Positions 1 through 12,378 of a stretch of DNA of 64,000 nt are shown piece after piece. The stretch's first letter is position 1, and every line of letters starts with the position of its first letter. Both the position numbers and the translations under genes were made by a program. The DNA comes from Azadirachta indica (lineage: Eukaryota > Streptophyta > Magnoliopsida > Sapindales > Meliaceae): contig CM040453.1 of assembly GCA_022749755.1 (NCBI GenBank), positions 4,920,102-4,984,101 of the forward strand, given 5' to 3'. The notes under the pieces are model-generated. The model was not told where the DNA came from and did no database searches. It saw only the letters and a list, made by a program, of their open reading frames with translations.

Positions 1-186
1 TACATTAAAGTTAACTGTCATTTTATTCGTTAGCATATCACTCAAGGCACCATTACTTTTCGCTCCATCTCCTCGTTTGCTCAACCTACAGATATGTTCA
101 CGAAGTGTCATCTTCTTGGTTATTTTTGAGACTTGGTATCCAAACTCAAGTTAGTTTCTACTAAGCCAACTTAAATTTGAGGGGGC
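1..186 (+). mobile_element. 3' end of a degenerate Ty1/copia element (RNase H C-terminus)
   Basis: Frame 1 from base 1 reads like the C-terminal end of a copia RNase H domain, with VNCHFIR followed later by QPTDMFTK; this matches the family's conserved VDCHFIRE...LADIFTK end. The frame has a TAG at 31-33 where the family normally has an acidic residue (GAG or GAA), and a further TGA about 30 codons on, so the copy is dead. A purine-rich run ending in GGGGG (about 175-185) sits immediately before the LTR and fits a polypurine tract. The rest of the element lies outside the window. Confidence 0.75.
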
Positions 187-478
187 TGTTAATGAAATCA
201 AGTAAATTAAGCATTATAATGTCTTGATTTGCAAGGTCATTCTAGCAAATCAAACATTATAATGTCTTGATTTGTAAGCATATTATTTCCTTTAATTTTA
301 ATTTCACTTCCTTTTATTATTATGATTTTATTTCCTTATTTGATTTCATTAATTGCACATATTCTGTTTCCTTTTTTATATTCATTGTAAGCGTATAAAA
401 AGGCCATCCATGTATAAATTTTTACTTAAGAAATAAAGAATCAATTTCTTCACATATATATATATATATAAAATAACA
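187..478 (+). repeat. 3' LTR of the copia element at the window edge
   Basis: The segment begins TGTTA and ends TAACA, the canonical short inverted termini of copia LTRs, and directly follows the polypurine tract. It is 292 bp long. A TATA box (TATAAAA, 394-400) lies inside it and is a plausible LTR promoter. The next bases are AATTT (479-483), a candidate target-site duplication, but the partner copy is outside the window. A short TA microsatellite at about 455-470 lies near the LTR end. Confidence 0.7.
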
Positions 479-1949
479 AATTTGCAAGGTTTACGCATAT
501 AATGCTACAGGTTCAGTATATATCTATAAAAAGATAGACAGATCAGAGGTACCAATTTTCTGGCGAGCGATGCCAAGTAGGTTTTTCTTGTAGAAATAAT
601 GTATGAAATCTCATACCTATTTTTCTTCTATTACCTTTCTTTTTATATTTAATTTTTTTTGAAACAACAGTCATTTTTCCTTTTTAGTAACGAAAATTAC
701 TTTAAGAGTTTTTATGACAATAGAATAGTAGACAATTATTAACAAGATTTTTTCATTAATCGTCTCCTTACATTATTTTTCTAATCCAAATTTAGGTTAT
801 TTCTTTAATCTTTTTAAAAAGAGTACGGTGAAATTGAAAACTCATTTTAGATAAGATGAGCTCAAATTAGATAAAATGAACTCAACTTGGATGAAATGAA
901 ATACAAGTAAGGTCGGGGCAAGTCCTTGCTCTTAGGTCAAGTAAAAATTCCTTAATAAATAACAATATATACTCATATTATTTTTGTAGTTACAGTATAT
1001 ATTCAGACTTGCAAGTTTAATTCCATTTCATAAAAAATAAATACTAGCCGACACAGTGGTGTTCTTTTATTATACTAAAATTTATGCCAAATTTAGTTTG
1101 GGTGGGCTTTGGCAATACCATCTCTTATCAATTTGGGTTGGACTAAGATATTGATCTCTTTCTATTGTATGTATATATTTTGTCTGTCTTATCATAGAAA
1201 AGAGAAAATAAACTTAATTGGTACAAAGTAGTAGACCGTCAACTTTAAAATCAATTCAAATAACTGGTACAAATTTGACATTCTAATGTCAATGCCAACT
1301 CTAGCGCCGACGCCAAAGTCAATGTGGACAACTTCTTTCATCCTTTCTAATTTTAAAACCCATATATTATGTATGTTATCGGTTTTATTAGTAGCTAGGC
1401 AATAATGCAAAATAATAAAAAATACAAATTTATGTTATTAAATTAATTAGAAACATAAACAAAATGCCATAATAATAGAGACTAAATTTTTGTTGTTTGT
1501 CGTCAACAATAGTAGAAACTCCAGCCATAAATCTCACCGTACTTGCAATTAATCTTAAGCCATAGATGTTTTGATTTAACAATAATTCTATTATCACTTA
1601 ATTAAGTAAAGAAGAGGCCTCATCACATACGTAATATAAATTGTTCTAATCTTAACACGGTCGAATTTTATATAGTTTTAAGTCAAACTCAACCCCCCTA
1701 TTTAATATCTAATATATATGTATATATGCAATTAATTTAATTTTTATAAATAAAACGGATGCTAGAATGGTAAAGCTACCCCATACTGTTAAATAAATAA
1801 ATATATTACGACAAAGAGCACTACTCTAGCATCATTATATTCATTCCATTTTTCTTTCTTTACATACATTTACATAAAACCAAAGCATATACATACAAGG
1901 AAGGTTAATTTGATTATCAAGCCACCTTATAATATTCTTAGTCAGGAAA
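479..1949. other. AT-rich intergenic stretch
   Basis: No gene is supported here. The longest open frames are short, AT-driven and lack recognisable motifs. The last few hundred bases must contain the promoter and leader of the first NQR gene, but I could not place a TATA box or start site with confidence. Confidence 0.6.
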
Positions 1950-2249
1950 ATGGAGGCAGTGGGAGCAGCAAAACCATCGATTAAAGTCACAGCTCTTTGT
2001 AGTTCCATTCGTAAAGGCTCCTTCAACCGCAGTCTCATTCGTTCTGGTAATTTTATACCGACTTTTCTACTCTAGCTTACTGATAAAGTTAATTAATTTA
2101 CTCACAACTTTGATTCTTGTTAATTAATTAATTACTTAATTAATTGCAGCAATAGAGATATCAAAGGAGTCAATGAATGGGATACTGGAAATAGAGTACG
2201 TAGACATATCGCCATTTTCGATGATCAACATAGATCTTGAAGTTAATGG

Positions 2250-2916
2250 TATTGGGATGGGTTTCCTCCTATACTGAGATGGCCCAAATTTCTCTTTAAT
2301 AGTGACTAAATCCAATTAATTTAAGAACATTTTGATATTTTCTCTTTAATTTTTGTTGTAATATATATATGTGTGTGTTAAGGAGAGAAAACAGATATTG
2401 TTCATCATTTTGGTGGCCCGATTAAACTGAAATTTTATCAATAGCTTCATAACTCAGAGGAATAAATTCTGAACGGTAGAGATCAGATTTAAAACTTCTT
2501 TTCTCCAAATTTCGCAGCTACAAGTTAGGCCACCATTTTGATGATATTTTCTTGAACTCTCTCTAATTTCTTTATACAATTTAATAATTTGTCAAGATTA
2601 TATGATCTTGAGAATGTTGTAGATATGTAAATCTAGTTTTACCTAGAGAGAAATTATGTATTATCATTATTTGATTATAGTGGAGATTTTTTGGTGCACT
2701 ACGGTCTCTTAGTTTTTATTCCTCACATTGGGAAGGTTTTTCATGATAAAATTGATTGTGTTATAATTGTTTTGTTGATGATGTGGTTGCTGTTCAAGAA
2801 TTAATTCTGTGCCCAAAATTGTTGCTCTATTTGTTTGTTTCCTATTAGGTTCACGCAAGAGGGAATAAGGTCATTATTATACTTCAACAATTGATTTGTG
2901 TTAGTTTATCTCAACA
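2250..2916 (+). repeat. 5' LTR of the copia element
   Basis: The LTR is 667 bp long, starts TATTGG and ends CAACA. It aligns along its length with the 3' LTR at 6902-7668 but is 100 bp shorter. The main missing block follows the shared GCTCATCATTTT-like segment: the 3' copy has extra sequence at about 7078-7170. The terminal dinucleotides are TA...CA, not the usual TG...CA. Confidence 0.88.
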
Positions 2917-2963
2917 AAGTGGTATCAAAACTTTGGTTATATTTATTTTGGGTCTTGTGTTGA

Positions 2964-5900
2964 ATGATGGAAGCAAATATAAGTAGAATGGTTAATTTGA
3001 ATAGTGTAAATTATCATTTATGGAAGGAAAAGATAGAAAATCTTTTATATGTGAAAGATTATTATTTACCCGTATTTAAGAAACAAAAACCTGATAATAA
3101 ATCAGATGCATAATGAAAATTGCTTCATCGTCAGGTGTGTGGTATATCAGACAATAGGTAAATGATAATATTTTGAATCACATCAGTGGAGAGATAGATG
3201 CAAGTTCTTTGTGAAACAAGCTTGAAGAGTTGTATGCCAGAAAAACTAAGAATAATGAACTATTTTTGATAAAACAGATGATGAACTTGAAATATCGAGA
3301 TGGATAACTCATAACAGATCACTTGAATGCATTTCAGGGAATCATTAATTAATTGGCTGGAATAAACATCAAATTTGAAGATAAATTATAAGGTTTATGG
3401 TTTTTAGGCACATTATCGGACTCATGGGAGACATTTAGAATGTCATTATTTAACGCAGCTCCTAATGATATTATCAACATGGAATTGGTTAAAAATAGTG
3501 TTCTAAATGAAGAGGATAGAAAAAAGTCACAGGATTCTTCACAGTCAGATATCTTAGTCACAGAAAAGAGGGGGAAGAGTAAGAGTAAAGATTTGAAAAA
3601 CAGAGATAAAAGTAAAAGTAAGACCAACAAATTTGCCAATGTTGAATGCTATCATTGTGGTTTAAAGGGGAAAGGAAAAGAAAAATGATAACAGCAGTGA
3701 TAATGACAAAGTTGCTATTGTTACAGATGACTTTTTTATTATGTATGATAATGATGTTGTCAACCTTGTGTGCCATAAGACTAGCTGTGTAATTAATAGT
3801 GGTGCCTCCATTCATGCTACATCGCGAAGGGAATTCTTTACATCTTATACATCCGATGATTTTAGAAATGTTAATATAAGAAATAATGGCTTAGCTAAAG
3901 CTATATGCATGGGAGATGTGTGCTTGGAGACTAATAATGGCACAATTTTACTTCTGAAAAATGTTAAGCATATTCCTGATATTCATTTGAACTTAATTTC
4001 TGCAAGATGATGAGGGTTTCTTCAGCAACTTTAGTGGTGGTAAATGGAAGCTTAGCAAATGTTCCATGATTGTGGCCCAAGAAAGAAATGTTTTTCATTG
4101 TATTTTATGCAAGCAAAGATTGCAGACAACAGTATCAATACAGTAAAAAATGAAGATATAATTGAGTTATGGCATAGAAGACTTGGTCACATGAGTGAAA
4201 CAGGTTTGAATATTTTGGCCAAGAAGAATCTGCTTTCTAAGTTAAAAATTGAATCTTTGAAGAAATGTATGTTCATTGCTTGGAAAGGAAGCAAAATAGG
4301 ACTGCCTTCAAGACATCTCTACCTTTAAGAAAATCAAAAATACTTGAACTAATACACTCTGATGTTCGTGGCTCTATGAACACAAAAACACTTGGTGGTG
4401 CTCTTTATTTCGTGAAATTTATAGATGATCACTCAAGGAAGTTGTGAGTTTATACATTAAAAATAAATGATCAAGTTTTAAATATATTCAAACAGTTTCA
4501 GGCCCTAGTTGAGAGACAGACTGGAAAAAAGTTGAAATGCTTCAGAACTGATAATGGGGGTGAGCATTTTAAATCATTTGATGAATATTGCAGACAAATA
4601 GGAATTCGTCATCAAAAAACACCTCCAAAGACTTCTCAATTAAATGGGTTAGCTGAGAGGATGAATCAAACACTAGTTGAAAGAGTGAGATGTTTGCTTT
4701 CATAAGCACAATTGCCAATATCTTTTTGGGGGGAAGTTTTTAATACAGTTGTATATGTATTGAATCTTACACCGTGTGTTCCTTCAGACTTTAATGTTCC
4801 AAATAAAATTTGGTCAGGAAAGGATGTTGCTTATGATTATTTGCTTGTCTTTAGATGTAAAACATTTGTACATCCCAAAAATGAAAGGTGTAAACTTGAT
4901 GTTAAGACAAGACAGTGTGTATTTCTCGGCTATGGTCAAGATGTTTAGCTATAGGTTTTATGACTCAGTGCAAAAGATACTTGTAAGAAGTCGGGATACT
5001 ATATTTATAGAAGACCAAACTATACAGGATATTGAGAAATCAAAAGAAGCAATGCCTCAATATAGTGATGTGTTGATAGACTTAGATTCAGTTCCTCCTA
5101 CATAAGTTTCAACACAGCTTACTGATGAAGTTCAGGATTAACAGCATGGTACAAGTGATATTAACACTCACACACAGGTTGAGATTGATGATGATGTCTA
5201 AGATCAGTCACCTACATCAAAGGCTTCGCTAGATGCTCCATTTAGAAGATCCACTAGAATCCGACAGTCTTCAACATGTTATCTTGCAAGTGAATATGTG
5301 TTACTGACTGATGGGAGAGAGCCAAAATATTATGCAGAAGTAGTGGAAAGTGAACACAAGAAGGAGTAAATAAATGCCATACAAGATAAGATGAAGTCAC
5401 TATATGAAAATCTCACATTTGAGTTGGTAAAGTTACCTAAGAGTAAAAGAGCTTTGAAAAACAAATGGGTGTATAGAGTGAAACAAGAAGAACATATCTC
5501 GCAGCCATAATACAAAGTCAGATTGGTTGTCAAGGGATTTAGTCAAAGAAAAGGTGTTAACTTGGATGAAATCTTTTCTCCACTTGTCAAGATGTCATCC
5601 ATTCATGTGGTATTAGGCATAGCAGCTAGTCTTGACTTGGAGGTTGAGCAGATAAATGTGAAGACTGCTTTTCTACATGGAGAATTAGATAAAGAAATTT
5701 ATATGGAGTCAGCCAGAAGGTTTCAAAATAAAAGGAAAATAAGACTATATGTGTAAGTTGAAGAAAAGCCTCTATAGGTTAAAACAGGCACCAAAACAAT
5801 GGTATAAGAAATTTGAATCAGTTATAAGGGAGCAAAGCTATCGAAAAACTTCTTCTGACCATTGTGTTTTTGTACAGAAATTCTCCGATGATGATTTTAT

Positions 5901-6884
5901 TATATTGTTACTTTATGTTGATGACATGTTGATTGTTGGCAGGAATGCTTATAGAATTGACAGGTTAAACAAACAATTGTGCAAATCCTTTGCTATGAAG
6001 GATTTAGGACCAGTAAAACAAATCCTTAGCATCCAAATTCATCAAGATAGAGCAAGCAAGAAGTTATGTATATTACAGGAGTGCTACATTGAAAAGGTAC
6101 TTAAAAGGTTCAATATGAGCAATGCTAAAGTGGTTAACACTTTTTTTACTACACACTTTAAATTAAGTATCAAGCAGTTCCCTACAACAGATAAAGAGAA
6201 GAAAGACATGGAAAAAGTTCCTTATATTTCAGCAGTTGAAAGCTTGATGTATGCGATGGTATGCACAAGACCGAATATAGCTCATGTAGTTGATATTGTT
6301 AGTAGATTTTTATCTAATATAGGAAGAGAGCATTGGAATGCAGTGAAGTGGATTATAAGATATCTTCGAGATACTTCCGATTTCAAACTCACCTTTGAAA
6401 GTGGGAACCTGTGTTAGTTGGATATACAAATTCAGATATGGCTAGAAATGTTAATACTCGAAAGTTCACAACGGGTTACTTGATAACACTTTCAGGTGGA
6501 GCTGTATCATGGCAATCAAAGCTACAAAAATGTGTTGCACTTTCTACTACAGAGGCAGAATTCATTGCAACGACTAAAGCATACAAAGAATTGTTGTGGA
6601 TGAAGAGATTCTTACAGGAATTCGATTTTAAACAACAGCGATATATGGTATTTTGTGATAATCAAAGTGCATTTCACTTGAGTAAGAATTCCTTTTTCCA
6701 TGCAAAATCAAAACATATTGATGTAAAATATCATAGGTTGAGAGATGCATTTAATAATAATATGTTTGAACTTGAAAAGATTCACACAAATCACAATGTC
6801 TCTGATATGTTAATCAAGACTCTTCCGAGGGAAAAGTTTAAAATTTGTTGTTCAATTATTAAGTTGGTAAGTCCCTCCATATAG
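2964..6884 (+). pseudogene. Degenerate copia gag-pol
   Basis: The gag start is at 2964. The frame meets a TAA at 3111, and later parts continue in other frames. A truncated zinc knuckle (CYHC) lies near 3646-3657. The protease active site reads NSGAS in place of DSGAS (Asn codon 3795-3797). The GAG-pre-integrase motif LWHRRLGH is near 4170, followed by the integrase core to about 4950. The RT spans roughly 5330-6400 with the catalytic YVDD at 5914-5925. RNase H occupies 6411-6884 and includes LSTTEAEF. Domains are broken by stops and at least three frame changes. This is described as a relic; no functional product is expected. Confidence 0.88.
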
Positions 6885-6901
6885 TGAGAAAGAGGAAAAT
6901 T

Positions 6902-7668
6902 TATTAGATTGAGTTTCCTACTATATAGATATGGCCCAATTTTCTCTTTAATAGTGATTAAACTCAATTAGTTTAAGGACATTTAGGTCTTTTCTCAAGT
7001 AGGGTTTAATGTTTTGATTTTTGTTGTAATATATATATATATGTTAAGGAGAGAAAATGGATACTGCTCATCATTTTTAGAGAGAGCGGATACTATTTAC
7101 GAGAGATAGGCAGAATAGTAAACTTAGGACAGTTTTGATCAAGTGGCCGATCGGAGGTTGATTTATAGTTCGATTGAGCTGAAATTTTACCAGCAGCTTC
7201 CTAATTTAGAAGACTAAATTTTGAATGGTGGAAACCAGATTTGGAACTCCCTTTCTTCAGATTTCGTACATAAAAGTTAGGCCACTAATTTGGTGATGTT
7301 TTTTTGAATTCTCTCTAATTTTTTTGTAGAATTTGATTGTTTGCCAAAATTGTGTAATCTTGAAAATGTTGTAAATGTGTACCTCTAGTTCTACCTAAAA
7401 AGAAATTGTGTATTCCTATTATTTAATTATAATAGAGATTTTTGGATGAACTACGATCTCATAGTTTTTACTCCTTATATTGGGGAGGTTTTTCACGTTA
7501 AAATTGATTGTATTATAGTTATTTTGTTGATGATGTGGTTACTGTCCAAGAATTAATTTTGTGCTCAAAATTGTTACTCTATTTATTTGTTTTTTATTGA
7601 GTTCACGCAAGAGGCGATAAGACAATTATTATACTTTGACAATTGGTTTATGTTAATTTATCCTAACA
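6902..7668 (+). repeat. 3' LTR of the copia element
   Basis: The LTR is 767 bp long, starts TATTAG and ends TAACA. It follows the polypurine tract and is followed at once by the AATGG target duplication and then NQR exon 2 sequence. It shows the same TA...CA termini as the 5' LTR, so the TG-to-TA change probably predates this insertion. Confidence 0.88.
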
Positions 7669-8189
7669 AATGGAACATTTCCTCCTGCTGCTGAAGCTTT
7701 CCGCAACAAGATCCAACAAGCTGATTCCATCCTCTTTGCTTCACCCGAGTACAATTACTCCATCGCCGGTACAATTACAGTCCAATTAACATTAATACTA
7801 GCTAGTTTATATATATCATATGATATGAATGCTAAATTTTTCCATTCCTTTCGACTATATATGTTACGTATACTACTGCAGCACCACTGAAGAACGCAAT
7901 TGACTGGGCATCAAGGTCGCTAAATTGTTGGGCTGATAAGGCGGCAGCCGTCGTCAGCGCCGGAGGTATTTTTGGCGGCGGACGATCCCAGTACCATCTA
8001 CGTCAAACTGGAGTATTCCTGGACCTTCATTTCATAAACAAACCTGAGTTTTTCCTGCACGTATTTCAGCCACCTTCCAAGTTCGATGAAGACGGAAAGC
8101 TCGTTGACGCTGAGGCTAAAGAAAGATTGAAGGGTGTTCTGGAAGCCTTGCATGCATTTACACTGAGACTCCAATCCAACAACAACTGA

Positions 8190-8705
8190 GATCAAAACAA
8201 TTATTCGTTAATTGTTTGATTAAATATGGATGTTCTTCTTGCATTTGATTTGAGAGCAAAATGATAGTGATTAATGTGTGTCATTTAAGTAAGCAGTACT
8301 GTGATGTCAATTTTACCTAAATGAATAATGATATGGTCTTTTTCTAGAGAAAGAAAATTAAAATATTTTTGGTGTAGTGTAACTTTATTCGCATTTTAAT
8401 GTTTTTGGAGCCCTGGCCCATGGGCCGACACCTTATCACACTCACCTACCCCACCTTTCACGAAATCCAGACCGTCCATTATTCATAGTAATTAAAATGT
8501 AATTAAATAAACCGCAGTGATGCTTCATGTCTCGTCTTTGTGTGATTGTTGGCATTCAATTTCTCTATTGCTGGAAGCAGCGAGATTCACGCAATCCTGA
8601 TATAACGTTATATACTACGTATCCTGATCCTTGGTGAACAATAGACAAGTTTGCATTTTCTCAGCGGGAGAAGAAGGAAGAAGCCAAGCCAACTTTGAAA
8701 CAGAG
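8190..8705. other. Spacer between the tandem NQR copies
   Basis: This 516-bp stretch must contain the 3' UTR of copy 1 and the promoter and leader of copy 2. A T/A-rich palindromic stretch near 8600-8620 (ATATAACGTTATAT) lies about 90 bp before the copy 2 start and could be a core promoter element. An in-frame upstream ATG at 8631 would add 25 codons to copy 2. Copy 1 has no matching extension, so I treat that segment as leader. Confidence 0.5.
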
Positions 8706-10633
8706 ATGGAGGCAATGGTAGCAGCACAACCAGCCATTAAAGTAGCTGCTCTGTGCGGCTCTCTTCGTAAAGGTTCCTTCAATCGCGGCCTCATTCGTTC
8801 TGGTACTCTAATAAATATTCAATTTTCTTTGTTTGTATTCTATCTCATCTGGATTGTGTTTTTCCCTCTGACGTTCCTTTGTGGGTCATTTTTTATTGAA
8901 TGTAGCTATTGAATTAACCAGAGAGTCAGTAGAGGGCTTGCAAATAGAGCACGTAGATATATCGCCTTTGCCGATGCTCAACACCGATCTTGAGGTGGAT
9001 GGAACTTACCCTCCCGTCGTTGAAGCTTTTCGTCAGAAGATTCTTGAAGCTGATTGCTACCTCTTCGCTTCCCCTGAGTACAATTACTCTGTCACTGGTA
9101 CCCTCTTTGCATTTTTTCATATATTGTATATATTCACATTGCTCAAGTAAATTTTTACCTTTTTATGCTTTTGGATTATGGGATTTTCCTTCAATCAAAC
9201 TGTTTAGTACAAGTTTTAAGTTGCAGATATCCCAAATATAGACGATTTTTTTTTATTAGAATGAAATCATTGTCTAAAGGAATATAGATAGAGTGTAAAA
9301 GTAAAGGGGATTTTGAGAACCAAACATTATTGAATGGAATAAAGGGGATGGCTTTGTTTTGGTAAATTTATACATTTTATTTTAGGGAAAAATTGTAATA
9401 AGTACCATTGACCTTCAATTGACATGTTCTCTGTCTCTGTAAGCATAGGCAGCTTTGAAATCAACTGTCGCACTTAAGTTTGGTCTCAAACAGTATGTGT
9501 TAAATGGTTGAAATGTTTACAGTATTTTAAGCAGTATGAGTTCAAATTGTTCACATGCTTCATGGTGGGTGCAAATTTTGCATTTTAGGAATGCTTGTTA
9601 GACTTGTTGTGAATTTTACTTTTATTCCTTTTATGATTTTCATCTTTCCTCCTTTAGAAGAATCTTCCACTACCTCAGGATTCAGTCCGTCTTATGTTTT
9701 CAATTATCTCCATGCCATATAGTTCATTTCAAGATCAAGCTGCACCCGAATACAAGTGTGTATACTTTGTATTCGATCTGTATTAGTTCTTAGTTTGGGT
9801 TTGAGACCCCCACTGTCATATCAGCGGTGGAAAAATATTGAGAAATGGAAATTGGTGAGCCAGCTTTAAGATGCACTAGAACAAATATGTGGTTATCTTC
9901 TTTTACCCCCCATTAGCTTTGCAATACACGCCTAAATTTGACCCATGACTCTGCTTCTTAAGGAGAGGAATTGCCACTGGGCTTATGAGCATTGGTGACA
10001 TGAAGACAATAATTTGTTTTGCCCTTTTATGCTGTTGCTGCTGCTGATGAGAGATACATTAGGTAGCAGAAGTCGCAAATCCTGTATGGCTAAGTTGCAG
10101 AATTACAATGCTTGAGAAAATATTATTCACAGTCTGTGGCTCAACTATGAGACTTGATTTGAATTGAGTGACTTGGTTACATCTCAAACATTTTGTCAAT
10201 TAACTGCTTTAATTTTGGTTTAGACTACATTACAGTTGACCGTGGAAATCGGCATAGCTTCGAAAAATTCATTTCTGCATATTATTTGTCTTTCTCTGCT
10301 GACTCATATTTCATCTTCGTCATACAAGCACCTCTGAAGAATGCAATTGACTGGGCATCTAGACCACCAAATGTATGGGCAGATAAAGCTGCTGCTATTG
10401 TAAGCGCTGCTGGAAGTTTAGGTGGGGCACGAGGACAGTATCACCTCCGCCAAATTGGAGTTTATCTCGACCTCCATTTCATCAATAAACCCGAGTTTTT
10501 CTTGAATGCATACCAACCTCCTGCAAAGTTTGATAGTGATGGCAACTTGATTGACAAAGAATCCGAGGAAAAGTTGAAGGAAGTTCTTGTTGCCTTGAAG
10601 GCATTTACCTTGCGACTCCAAGGTAAGTGCTGA
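8706..10633 (+). CDS. NQR: NADPH:quinone oxidoreductase (FMN), intact copy 2
   Basis: Three exons (8706-8802, 8906-9097, 10329-10633) encode 197 residues, the usual size for plant NQR (about 196). The family is a soluble flavodoxin-fold FMN enzyme that reduces quinones by two electrons with NAD(P)H, avoiding semiquinone radicals. Visible motifs are the FMN-phosphate loop GSLRKGSFNRGLIRS (residues about 19-33), SPEYNYSVTG near residue 90 and LKNAIDWASRPP at the start of exon 3. The start at 8706 was chosen because copy 1 begins at the equivalent MEA codon. It is a tandem duplicate of the split copy upstream and shares both intron positions and phases. The protein ends LQGKC, where copy 1 ends LQSNNN. 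Confidence 0.93.
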
Positions 10634-12344
10634 ATTAATGTGTGCTAGGAGGGCTCTGCCAAACTTGGATTCTCGTGTGTCGGACAGAATTTGACGTGTA
10701 GTTGGAAACCCGGATTCGTGGGCTGATATTGAATCATCACTCAGACCTTTCTATTCTTTTGGATTAACCAATATGATGGGCCTATTTGGTCCAGTTTATG
10801 TCTACCTAAAGCCTGGATGCACGCGCTCTATGCTCTGCTCAGCTCAGCTCATTCTATGGCTAAAAAGATAAACCAAATAAGGATTTTAAAAGTCGATAAT
10901 CACTGAATAAAGCGAGAGCCATGAAAAGAAAAGAAAGGAAAAAGGAGGAGAATGGTATTATGAATAGGTGGATATTTGACTGTTATAATAACAATATCAT
11001 AATTTACAACTCTGCTGCTTTTTGGCGTCACTTACATAATGAGAATAGGAGGCAGCAGCAGCAGCAGCAACAGCAGCTTTTTCCCCCAGTCACGGCCGTT
11101 GCATGCTGTAATCTGCTGCTGCGCCGCCTGAATTCTGAGCAATACGGTTGTCAAATGGAATAATAATAACATCATCGTCCCTACGTATTTCTTCTCTCCT
11201 TACAATTAGAACATAGTTTGTCTATCTATAACAAGTAAGTCCCTTACTTTAACTTGCCGATTGGAATTGGAAACCAGAAAAGTATGTAGTAGGTATCCTT
11301 ACAGTATTGCGTATTGCCCAAAACTTTATTAATGTTGTAGCAAAGCTTATACGTAACTTAAGCTGAAGGGTAGGTATTTTAGTTATTTTAATATGTTTTA
11401 CCTTTTTTTTTTTTGGTTATAAAATAGATAAACAGTATTCTTATCTATGAAAATGTCCAATCTTTTTATTAATCCGTCGTTCAAATGTAAATTAGATAGA
11501 CTCGGCTTGGTTCTGTCCTTTGTGTCATGTCATTGTTGCCATTTAAAGTTAACTGATGTGATGATTTATCGAGCGAAAGAATTGGGAAGCTAACGAGTTG
11601 CAAAAAGTTACCAACTTTGTCAGTATCCTACCCTATCCTGTCCTTTTTCTTTTTATAAACTTTTCCTATTCGAACTATATTTTTATTCTTACATTGAAAC
11701 TCCTTTTTCAGACCTTACTGAGGCATGACTTTTCTTTCTTTTCTTTTCTTTTCTTTTTTTTAAAAAAACAAAAAAAGAATATGTAAATGATTTGAACTTC
11801 AGTCCATACTAAAATTGAAAAAGATTTCGTTTTAATTTTATAATATTATTAATAAAAAAAAAAAAAAAAGGACTCTTGTATTAACATTAAAAACAAACAT
11901 AGATATAGTATTTCACGCCACATGGATATAGTATTTCAATCATAAATTACTCATAAATGTAAATGCAGTCCACAAAAATGATGCTTTACCCATTCACGAC
12001 ATGAATGAAGAGAGCAATAAATTTGTAGTGCACTCTTGCTTCGCTTGCAATTAATTAATAATCAATAAATGTTTCACGTGAAATTTTTGCTTCAAAGGCA
12101 GCAGCTGTATACTTACCATGATTACGAGACACAAAGTCAAGATAAATGCTGCCTAATACCATCAAAGCTATTACTATTAGCACTCGATGTGGAAATAATT
12201 AAGCTAGCCAAACGCAGGAGAGGTGAATCAAACAAAATTTTGTGAACATCATAATTATTTAAAAAGAGTCTTAACGATAAATTCGATGGTCAGAATATTA
12301 AGACGTTTAATTCAATTGGTTGTGAAAATAACTGGAGTAACATG

Positions 12345-12345
<1 letters not shown>

Positions 12346-12378
<33 letters not shown>
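12346..12378. repeat. (AAT)n microsatellite
   Basis: About ten perfect AAT/ATA units in otherwise non-genic DNA; the apparent poly-isoleucine reading frame over it is an artefact of the repeat. Confidence 0.9.

Larger units (their letters stand above)
2250..7668 (+). mobile_element. Full-length degenerate Ty1/copia LTR retrotransposon
   Basis: A 5,419-bp element lies in the same orientation as the host gene. It is flanked by a 5-bp target duplication AATGG (2245-2249 and 7669-7673). It has two LTRs, a primer-binding site complementary to initiator Met-tRNA (TGGTATCAAAAC, 2920-2931), gag and pol remnants in copia order (protease, integrase, RT, RNase H), and a polypurine tract (about 6885-6900). 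The pol order with integrase before RT defines it as copia. Multiple stops and frame breaks mean it cannot act autonomously. The first roughly 95 aligned bases of the two LTRs differ at about one position in six by eye, mostly transitions, so the insertion is old. Confidence 0.92.
1950..8189 (+). pseudogene. NADPH:quinone oxidoreductase copy 1, exon 2 split by a retrotransposon
   Basis: This is a flavodoxin-like FMN reductase of the plant NQR family, which carries out two-electron reduction of quinones with NAD(P)H in the cytosol. Exon 1 is 1950-2046, exon 2 is 2150-2249 plus 7674-7768, and exon 3 is 7882-8189. The N-terminal FMN-phosphate loop reads SSIRKGSFNRSLIRS. The SPEYNYS motif closes exon 2 and LKNAIDWAS opens exon 3. 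With the element and one copy of its 5-bp target duplication ignored, the exons read 199 codons without a stop or frameshift, two codons more than the intact neighbour. Splice sites and phases match that neighbour exactly. The 5.4-kb insertion inside a coding exon should abolish a normal product, so I call it a pseudogene, though the open frame argues for a recent loss, gene conversion or residual use. Confidence 0.85.

Noticed and set aside
10921..11163. Plus-strand frame with a poly-Gln run
   Set aside because: The Gln run is a CAG microsatellite; the rest has no recognisable domain or splice context.
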